A stretch of 64,000 bases of DNA, from positions 23,760,013 through 23,824,012 of the forward strand of contig NC_087071.1 in the NCBI RefSeq assembly GCF_963678635.1. The letters run 5' to 3'. A program made the translations under genes and the position numbers. The DNA is from Symsagittifera roscoffensis. Lineage: Eukaryota; Xenacoelomorpha; Acoela; Convolutidae. Each line of letters begins with the position of its first letter. Position 1 is the first letter of the stretch. Below are positions 39,101 through 50,284 of this stretch, one piece after another. The notes under the pieces are model-generated. The model searched no databases and had not been told where the DNA came from. It worked only from the letters and a program-made list of their open reading frames with translations.

Positions 39101-42100
39101 CGTGATGAGTACAAGTCCACTCATCAGAATTGAAACTTTTTTCTTCGTTAATTATTGCTACAAAATTACCGTGAACGGTTTCATAAAAAATGGTTCTTTC
39201 GTGATTGGAATATCCGGCAATAATATAACAAGGCATTTTTGAAGAAAAGTTGGAAGAAAATGACAAATGTAACGCGGAGAGAAATGAAACTTTTTTCTTC
39301 GTTAATTATTGCTACAAAATTACCGTGAACGGTTTCATAAAAAATGGTTCTTTCGTGATTGGAATATCCGGCAATAATATAACAAGGCATTTTTGAAGAA
39401 AAGTTGGAAGAAAATGACAAACGTAACGCGGAGAGAAATGAATTGTGAAAACGCCGCAAGAGATTAAAATAGGGATTGGTTCTTCTAAAATTAGAAATTT
39501 CAAGACCTCCTATGTAGTTTTTAATCAGTTTAATAAGGGAGGGCGTGTAAAATATTTATGTTACCTTGCGTGGTATTTTATGTTTATCTAAATCGCATTC
39601 AAACAAATAGCTTGTATCAAAAATAACGTTTAAACATTGTGACCTTTAACACCCATTAAAATTCTTATCAGTTGTACATGCACAAAATACTTATCCATTT
39701 GAATAAATTGCAATCCAATATCTTTGCGATTTAAAGTACATGTGTATATAAATTAAAATAGATACAACGCTTTCTTTTGCAGACATATACAATCAATCGG
39801 AACCATTCATTTCTTTCTATTCAGTTTTGAATCAAGTTACTTTGAAAATTTACTCGTTACTATGAATAAAACCAAAAAAAGCACCACAGAAAATGCAGAT
39901 AAAGATTTTGGCGATTGCTATTTCGATATTTCGGAAAACAGTAAAAGACTAGTGCGTGCTACATTGAAAATATATGACCAAACTGGAACTTATGTATTCC
40001 TGAAAGTTTTCAAAAAAGCAACTGAAGGCGCTGAATTTGAATGTGTACAAAGACTTTCCTTAAGCAGCGAAGAATTTTCAAAATTACTAAAGTCGGGAAA
40101 GTCAATCCGAGCGCAAACAAGTGAAATTTCTGATCCTGTTGAAAACAAAGACAAACCACAATCTAACTGTAAACGAGCCAGGAAATCTCAACTTTCCTCA
40201 AACACAAACGATTTCAAGCACGACTCGAATTAAATTTCCTTTACAAAATGGCAGAAGCTATGTTCGAAGTTGTGTTACCTGATTATTTCAAAAAATTTCA
40301 ACCAAATTCCAAATTTGTTATCACTGAAAAAATTCCTAATTTATCTACTTTTAAAAATTATGCTTTTGGAAGCCACTTCAAATCTGAATATTGCCCTTTT
40401 TCAGTCGAGAATGAAAAAAAAATTCATTACCATATATTGATTCAAGTAGATTCAGAGGAACAATTAAACCAATTTTTTCCTTCCCAAAAATGTTTCAGTG
40501 TTCCTTGTATTTTCACTTGCTTCAAAGACTTAGTTTCTCCTGCTAAAGATGTCAAAGGAAACGGTGAGTTATTTGACAAGCTTAAACTAGCTCTCACTTA
40601 TTCAGCACAACCTGTTGCAGCCAATCTCGATTTGTTAGATTTCACTGCAATCAAAAAAAGTTTACCCAATTTATTGCTTTCTGCAACATCTTCTAACAAA
40701 CAAACTTCACGAAATCAAAACGTTTGCAAGATATTTCCGGCCGTTGGGGGACAGAAACGAATTGATAATACAGTTACGCCTGCTGCAGCGTCGACGTCAA
40801 ACAAATCCGTAAGAATTTTGACTTCAGTTTCAAAGAAACATACAGAAAGCAGACATGTTCAAACAGATGAGATTAATACAGAAACTTTGAAAAGATTTGA
40901 AAGTTTAATTAATGCCGCTTTTTGCAAAATAATGGATATTTTGACAAGTGGATATGGAAAACTTGATGTAGATACTGATGTGCTATTTGTGAAATTTATT
41001 GTCGAAGAGAAAGTTAAGTTTTAATTGATACTTTTCATTATTCCCTTTTTATTATATTGAGTTCAATAAACATGATTTCAACTTTCGATTTAAAACTCAT
41101 TCATGAAATGTTTATAGACTTAAAATCACAATATCCAGACAAATCAGTCAGATTTCAGTCTTTTTTAGCCACTTGTTTGTATTTGGATGCTGATATTAAT
41201 TTGGATTTTGTTTTGAAAAACAGACCATAAGGTGGTTTAATTGGAATAGACAATTCGTCGCTCGACAAAAACTTGAAACATTTCAAATTTCTTAGAATAC
41301 ATGCTATATTGCATGACGCAGCGGGATATTTGCAAGAAAAAAATCATACCGGTCCTGGGTACACATATGTTTTGCCTTGTCCAATAAAAAACTGCTACCT
41401 GGGTCACGTGACAGGTATTGCGTTTTGCTTATTTCTTAAAGCATTCAAACCAAAGTTATTTCGTTTGTTGGAATGTTGAGTGAAAGTCATGTTAACCCAA
41501 AGAAACAAAACTAAAAAATTGTTTTTCAACCATCTCATTATTTTAGATATTCAAGGATTTAAATGTGGCAAGAAACCTTTGATCATTTCTTGCCACCAGT
41601 CCAATTCAACAATTTATCAAAAGAAGAGAAAAAAGCGTACAATTGGGTATCTGAATTTCTACACGGGCTTCGTTGGGACGAAGGTGAATACCCTTACTCA
41701 TACTTGGATCAAATTTTTGACAGCATTCGTTTGAGGAACCCAAATTCCCATTTTTTTGCTAAAGGTACACAAAAATCTGTTTTATTAGCTGAATACTTGA
41801 AATTACCCGTGACAAATTTGGAAGATTTTGGCTGCCCAAAGATTGAACAGTTATTGGGTCATGAAAAACATATTTGCAAACGACATTCTCATTTACTTCC
41901 CTCACATCAATTATTAAAGCATCGTACCCGTAGAAAATCCAAAGTTTTCTTCGATTGGTTACAAAATGAACTGTCCAATGATGCAAACAACCTTATCTCC
42001 AAATTTGGTGGTTTACGCTTCAATGACTAATCAGAGTCCTGAAAACAATTTAACACCAAGAATTAAAGTTACTCTTACGCGGACAGGCATATTAGATTGT

Positions 42101-45100
42101 CGAGGAAAACCTCTCCTGCAAAAACTCGAACAAATTACACTGAACGATATCGAAATCGACAATTTACGGAAATTTTTTCCAGTTCTTGACTACTTTCACC
42201 TGTACAATGTCCAGACTCCAGGAATTTCGCCAGTCAATTCAGTTGTTCAATCTCAACCTGGAAGGGCTGCAACCTCAGCTGGGAGAGAGAAGACAAACCC
42301 ATTTGCATGACCAACAGCTTCCAGCTGAACTGAAAGAATTAGTCAAAACTGATAACGTTGAGGAAATACATTTAGTTCAAGCCACTATCAGAGTTGCTGC
42401 TCAATTTGTTGTAAAGTTCAAATCTAATTGTATCCATGACAAATTCACAAAATATGAGTTTTTCTTCATTGAACGAGGAGTTGATTTGCCTGTTGAACAG
42501 AAATGACGAATCACATATATATACCAAGTTTTGTGAACCATAATAAATATATTTATTGATTCTCTTCATTTTCTTTTGATCTTGTGTGGTTACTAGTTGC
42601 TAACATGTCGTGTTTGAAAATTAACAATTTCAAAAAAAATATTTTTGCCAAAAGAAAACACACAAAATGTGAGTTTAACAGGTGAGAATTTACCAAAAGA
42701 GTTATTAGACGAAATTAGTACCGGAAACGTAGAAAAAATTGTTCGGATACTTCTGACAGACAAAAACATAGCAAGATATATAATAAAATACAAACCAAAC
42801 GGCAATAGATCAGAGAGAAAAAAAGGCGATTGGTATGCAGTTGTAACTATCAACCTTGATACAAATCAGCAAAAAAAGTCTTCCAGTAAACATGGAAATT
42901 GAAGAAACCACCACTGTTGAGAACAATGATTGCGACTTTGTAGACATTGGTGGTGCCGAACAGTCTTTATCTCACGAAAACAGATCTTGGAAGTTTTGTA
43001 ATTCTGTTTCTCGTCCGTCTGCAGAAGTTGTCTTTTTCACACAAGTCTGTTTCTTTTTCATTTTGCTCTCTTTATCTATTTCAAAATTGTCTTCTTACAA
43101 TCTTAGTTGTGACGAGACTGCCATTTGGCTTTCGATACTATCCAGTACAGTTGGTTACATGTTACCCAATCCCAAGTTATAATAATGAATAAGATCATTT
43201 CAACAAAAGATCGTCTGTTTATGTCCGTTTCAGGTCCCTCGGGATCTGGCAAAACTGATTTAATTTTTCAAATGTTTCTCAAAGGTACATTCTATCCATC
43301 ATATAACAAGATATTTTATTTTTATCTTCACGATCAACCCAAATACCGTTCCTTTGTTTCTCACAACAAATTTGATATTGAATTTATAAAATTGTCCAGC
43401 TTTGAAATTGTTAATAACTTACGGGATTGTATGATTGTCTTTGATGATACCTGTGAAGAAATTTTTAATGAAAAAGATTTTGTTAAATTAGCTACAGCAG
43501 GCCGACATAAAAATGTTCAGGTTATTTATGTCAAGCACAATTTATTTCAGCAAAGTAAGCAATCACGTACAATAGATTTGAATACAACTCACTTAATTTT
43601 GTTCAAATCACCTCGAGACATTCAACAAATTGATTATTTAGGCAGACAGTTGAATAATGCAAAATTCCTCCGTCATGCGTATCAGTTGGCAACAAAAGAA
43701 GATTTCGGTCATCTGTTGATAGACTTGGATCCCAAAACTTCAGAATGTCTTCGTTATTCGTCAAACATAGTTCCACCATCACCAACCATTTTCTATTTAC
43801 CATCCTCAAAAGCAGTTATCACATCTCTTGAAAATGAAAGAGAAAGAATTATGTATATTGAAGCAAATGCTCAATAGTAGCCATTGTAGATCAATTTTGA
43901 CAGGAGCTGATTCAAATTTTATTAGATTTCTTTGCGATTGTTTTGTGAATGTTTTTCTGGGACATGTTCCAGCTAACAAAAGTTTCATCGAGAGTAAGAA
44001 AATACCATTTGGAAAAATTGTTGACCCTAAGTTTAGTATCCGAGAAAAACGAAAAGTTTTGGTAAACAATATTTCACTGGTTAAATCAATCGGAGAATCG
44101 TGTTACATTTACCTGAAAAACTAGAACCTCAGGCATGTATGCTGAAGAACTCATCCTCATTCCTCGAAAAACATATGCTCCAGATGAAACAACTGCACCA
44201 CAATCTCAAATCCTTCATAATCCATTAATTAACGACAAATCATCTCAACTAAATTACATACAACGATTTCGAGAACGAAATATCAGCCGTGACTCTCCAC
44301 CACCATTAAACCCAACATCTCCTATTCCTTTAACCCCTAATAATGTAGTACCAAATCTTCGAAAAAGAAATTTATCTGCACTTACTAATTTCAGTGATGA
44401 TGGTGATGATGAAGAAGAAAAAAATTTTGAATCATACAATTCACTGCAGCAGACAAGCTCAAAGAGAACAGAAAAAAACGATGAAAAAAGTAATGGAAAA
44501 ACCACTGAAGTGTTTCGGAAGGTTATGGAATCCATTCAAGAGCTATTGGAAGCTAATAAATTGGAAAGGGCAAACATCGTGCTAAAGCAGTTGTTCAAAG
44601 TTGAATCCTTGACTTTAGACGTTGACGGATATGTTTTAATTCAAGGAAAACCAACACTCGCTAAAATTGAATCTTTTTTGTACGATACACAGCAAAACAC
44701 AAAAAAACTTGAGGGTGTTTTTTATCCACAAACTTTGAAAGAGCTGAATCTTGATCCTAGCTTAGTGTCCAATACTTATGCCGAACAGATTCTCCGCTCG
44801 CTTAAGAGCGAAGCAGCTAAGCCCTCAACTTCTTCCTCCTTCGTCTCCGACGACAACCCGACAACTGAGTACTCGAAGAGATCAAAACCCTCCTCTTCGA
44901 AGACTCGATCGACAACTCTCAAACCCAAAACCAAGCAATCCGACAAAAGAAAAACCCAGAAAAAAGAATTTTTCCCCACCACCAACGACGACGATGACGA
45001 CGATGATAAAAACTATGAAAGCAGTAAAGAATCGTTTGCGACGACGTCAACAAAAGAATGGAAATCCTACTATCAGTGAAGAAAAGAAACTCAAATTACT

Positions 45101-48100
45101 CTACACGAAAGGTCCAGCTGCATTTGGTAGCGTTAAAAATTTAACAAATGCTAGTCAACTCTCACCAAAAAAAGTTAAAAAAATTTCTGAGATCTCAATC
45201 ATCACATACAAAGTATGGATTGTTTCGTAAAACATATCCTCGGCTAAAAGTGATTGTTAACGATATCAACGAAATTTGGTCTCTTGACTTGGCTTATGTT
45301 GATAAATTGGCTAAATATAACCGAGGGGTACGATATTTGTTAGTTGCTGTCAATTGTCTCTCTCGCTACTTACGAGTGGAACCCCTGAAGACCAAATATG
45401 CTAAGGAAACAACCGAAGCTTTCAAAAAAATGATCAAAACAAAACAACCAAAAAAAGTTTGGGTTGACAAAGGCACCGAGTTTAAAGGAGAGTTCGAAAA
45501 GTTATGTAATAAACGAGAAATCATCAATTACAATACTCACAGTGAAAAAAAATCAGCGTTTGCCGAAAGAAACATTCGATCGCTGAAAAGTATTATGAAC
45601 AAATACTTGGAGTTTGAATGGACTTACAGTTATATTGAAAAATTACAAAGTTTTGTTCAAACGATTAACTCACGCGTTAATAGAGTAACAAAATTGGCTC
45701 CAAACAAGGTCACAAGAAAACATGTACCTGCTTTAGTTTCATTAATTGCAAACAGTTCATCGAAGTTGGTACAGAAACCAAAATTTAATGTTGGTGACTA
45801 TGTGCGAATAGCGAAGGCTGACTTGCCTTTTAGAAAAGGTTACAAGCAGATTTTTACAGACGAAGTTTTTGAAATAGTTGCCATTCCTACTGTAAACCCT
45901 CCAACATACAGTCTCATTGATGCGGAAAAGGAAGAAATCAGCGGAAAATTTTATGAAAAAGAACTTAGTTTAATTGGAAACAAAGCTGATTATAACGAAA
46001 ATGGGCAGTGATGAGTTTACTGTACATTTGATTTCAACAGCATCAATGGATTATTTCCCAGACAAGACTTTGGCCAGTTTTAGAAATTTTTGTAAAGAAG
46101 AAATAGCTTTAGACGGAGATTGGAGAGTTGCTCTCTCAGAAATAATTTTCCCCACAAAATTAAACAATGTTACTGATGAGGAATTTACGTACTTCAGAGC
46201 ATCCGAAGTAGTAGCCAGTAAATCCAAAGCTGGCAATCGGAATACAATTTCCAGACCCTACTATGGCGAAAAAGTTTTTATCAAATCAGGAGAGTACACT
46301 TTTATAGAACAATTGATTAATGAGATAAAAACAAAACTCAAAGACAAAATTCATTTTGATGCGAGTCCTCAAGAAATCACGAATAGCATGAGCATTTGGA
46401 TGAACGCAAATGAAGGAATCTCATTCCCAAGTCCCCAAATACCCAGTCTGTTAGGCTACAATGCAAAGCTTGATGAGAACGGTGAATATCACATTGGTTA
46501 CAAAATGATACCCTCCTTTGATGCATCTTATGAGGGAAACGAACTGTACGAATCTAATTTCCCATATGACTTATCAAGTGGGACAAGTCTAATTTTTGTC
46601 TATATTGACATTATTCAATATCAAACTGTTGGTGATGCAAAGGCCCCATTGTTACGCGTCATTGATTCAAATAGACGCATCAAAAACGGTAGTGCCTGCA
46701 GCATTGAACCTAATCATCGAAAAAACTTCACTAATTTAGACTACAAAAAATTATTCACTTCATCTGTACAATCAATATCGGTACAGTTGCGCACAGAAAC
46801 TGGAAGACTAGTGCCCTTTGCAGGAACTGGTAAAGTTGTGTTGACTCTAAAATTCAAGCGCTTTGATTGAAAACCAATGGAACAATATTATGAAAGCAAG
46901 CTTCACTTCCTCATTTCTCTGGACACTACCGACAACGCGGCAGTGGATTTGGCGCTTTGGCTGCTGGTATTGGTCGTGTTGCTATACCGTTTGCACGACG
47001 GGTTATTCTACCGGCTGCGAAAAAAAACTGGGCAGAGAACTTTTGATGAGTGCAGCACCAGAACTGATTGATGTCGCTATGAAAAAGAAGTCTCCTGAAC
47101 AAGCATTGAAAAACACTGTCACAAAAACTGCAAGAAAACAACTCGGTGGTGGTAGACGTCGTCGTCGAAAGACACCAATGAATGGATTATGAAGAAGAAG
47201 GTCAGTAGCGGCTCGAAAAAGAAAAACAACCATTCGAAGAAAAACCAGACCAGTGAGAAGTCGAGCAGGTTTTTCTCAAACATAAAAAATGATCGCTAAT
47301 TTGTTACCCAATCAAGCTACCCATAGCTCTCTGGATTTGTTTGAAAAACAACCTCTTTTGATTACTTTTGAAAACGCTTTTGATCAAAAAATTGGACCTG
47401 TCTATTCACCTAATGGACCAATGCTTGAATTTGAAATCACCGGTGACCGTAATAATTTTGTTGACCTGCAAAAAATTTATTTGGAAATACGATGCAAAGT
47501 AACGCAATCAAATGGAGCTGATCTGCGATACGACAACACTGATCCTACTGTGTCTGATTCACCGTTCCTCGTAAACAACTCCCTGTATTCCCTTTTCTCT
47601 GACTGTACCCTCTCTGCTAATGGACTCAAAATCTCAAATGCCAATAGTAATTTTGCGCATAAAAGCTTTATTGGAACAGAATTTTCTAACAGCAAAGGAG
47701 CCAAGGACTCATGGCTTAAGTGTCAGGGATATCGTTTTGAAAACAATCCCGCTGCAAAAGATGCAGCTGATTTCACATCTCAACGAGAACTGGTCCGTGA
47801 ATCGAGGGAAATTTGGTTCTATGGACCCGCTGGAGTTGATTTTTTCACATGTGACAAGCATTTGTTGAGCGGTGGTACCCTCAGACTTTCCTACAGACGT
47901 TCTCATGAAGACTTTCTCATCATATCTGAAGATGCTGCCAAGCATTACAAGCTGCAAATACTCGAAGCGAACCTATATGTTAGAAAAATGACTGTGACCG
48001 ACCATGTGCTCTCTGCCATTGAATCAACTTTGCTCAAAACTCCTGCGAACTACCCATATCAAGAAGAAATTACAAAAACATTTCTTGCAACAGCTGGTCA

Positions 48101-50221
48101 GCGCAGCTGGCAACAGGAAGATATTTTTGCTCGTGAACCGGTGAGACAAATTATCATAGCATTGAACACAAATAATGCATTTCTAGGAACAAACCGAACG
48201 AATCCTTTTCATTATCAAAAATTTGGATTGGAGCAAGTTACTTTGAGACGAAATGGTTTACCAATAGCAAGTACACCAATCAGTACACAAGATCATAAAC
48301 GTCTCTTCTTCAACACACTATCAGCGCTGGGTTTGTTGCACTGCGGGCTGGGAATCACTCTGGATAACTACCAACAGCACTTTATTATGTGTTTTGATCT
48401 CACTAGCACACAGCAGGCAGCTCATGACTTCTTGCATCCAGAACTTACTAACTGCTCAGTTTCACTCGATCTTCAATTCTCAAACGCTTTGACAGCAAAC
48501 CTGGAAATTTTTGTTTGGGGTATACGCTCATCCAATGTATTTATTACCTCCGACCGCAAAGTTACAAAGAACGTCCTTCCCATTTCGACAGTCTGAAAAT
48601 GGATGAAATCCAGTTGCAGGACCTCATTCAGAATTGTAAACATTTGAAATATAAGTTTTTTGGAGTATTTGCAGCCGAAAATTTTCCACCTCACATCCCA
48701 AACAATATCTTTATGATTGTGAACACTTCAAAATCAGATTCTCCGGGGACACACTGGATTGTGATTTGCAACAGAAGAAATATTTTATATTTTGCCGATC
48801 CTCTCGGTCTTCCTCTTTGGCAGTACACCAATCTGTATAAACGATTGAACGAGAATTTTCATCAGGTGACTGAATTGATGACAAACTTTCCCATGCAAGA
48901 CTCAAACTCTACCATGTGCGGTTCTTTTTGTATTTATATTGCACATTCGATTTTTGATAAAAACTTTAATGGTGATGCTTCTGATTTTGTTTACATAACT
49001 GATCATGTTTTGAAACGTTTCCTAACTCACATGCTTACCCATTAACTAACCATTTAATATGATTGATTTATACATTTTACAATTTAATTTTGAACAATAC
49101 ATTCTTTTAGTAATTGAAATTTACCCAATTGTTAACTGAATAGCAGTAACTCGAGAAGTTAAGCTTTTTATCAAAGTGAGAAAAAAAGTACAAAATCGAT
49201 CTATGGGGGGATATCACCATACCAGCAACTGTTGCCTCCTTTCAGTACAATTTCCGGACGGGTTTCGAAACGCCGCCTTTCGGCTGAGAGTCGAGCGCCA
49301 TGCGTTTTCTTCTACTCGGACCCCAAGAAATTTTGTTCCACTTCAATTTTATAGTAACAAGTTAGGTACAAGTCTTAGAAATGGTTGCAGCAAAATTAAG
49401 GGCACTTTTGGCTTTCATCAGTGTTCTCGTTTTTCAAGATCTTAACCCACTTCAACTTATTAGCTCTTTCAACTTTTCTATAAAATCAATGTTTTTTTGT
49501 CATAGATTTCAGACGCTTATTTTTCAGTCTCCTGTAGACACGGAAAATGGAAATGTCAAAATTTTCAAGCCAATTTCATTATTTTAGAGTTTTCAGTGTT
49601 TCGTAATTTTTCCTTATTTTTTAGCTTCATTTGGCTTAAAGTAATTTTTCATTCTTATTTCGGTCAAATTGATTTTTGCCTAAATAGAGGTGGCGGCCGC
49701 CGCACTTGACGAATTTTCTTTTCTTCGAGATTCAGCAATAAAACATGCATTTTTGAAGGAAATCGTTCACCGCAGACAACTGTTAAGCTACGCTGCCAAA
49801 ATCTTGTGCTTTCCTATATAGCATATAGTTTGATCGCATATAATAGGTATATAACGTCATTTTACATGTAAACAAACCAATACCCCCAAACTTTAGAAGG
49901 GAAAACATGCACCGACCAAAACTTAATTCCATTCCCGTTTCCACAACGTTCAGTGGGAATACTCAATAATATACCGAAGTTTTAAATGAGGACTATTAGG
50001 TATAAAATTATACATGGTGACAATTAGGATTATTGCATAGTGACCATTAGGTATAAAATTATACATGGTGACAATTAGGATTTTTACATGGTGACCATTG
50101 CTGATCATTTAATACATGGTGACCATTATGATTTATACCTAATGGTCATCCATGTATGACAACCCCCCCCCCCCGATCCTAACGCACTATATGCATACTA
50201 CTTATATATAACTTCATCAGC

Positions 50222-50284
<63 letters not shown>

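Larger units (their letters stand above)
31545..49200. mobile_element. Polinton/Maverick element (adintovirus-like), nearly complete
   Basis: About 17.3 kb of densely packed genes with the hallmark set: family B polymerase, retrovirus-like integrase, FtsK/HerA-type packaging ATPase, adenain-like cysteine protease, double-jelly-roll major capsid and penton-like minor capsid. Genes are arranged in two divergent blocks, with the turn at about 39.3-39.8 kb. Size matches known Polintons (15-20 kb). It lies between exons of a GPCR gene. I could not see the usual long terminal inverted repeats or a 6-bp target duplication; the left end may be in the 200-N gap, so the outer limits are approximate. 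ATPase, capsids and protease are open; PolB, integrase and several small genes are broken. Confidence 0.9.

Noticed and set aside
44254-44985. Minus-strand ORFs opposite the Ser/Asp-rich Polinton gene
   Set aside because: Antisense shadows of a low-complexity coding region.
34510-47192. Idea that TGA is read as sense in the Polinton (two in-frame TGA codons)
   Set aside because: Other genes here and in the host stop at TGA, and another break uses TAA, so simple nonsense changes are more likely.
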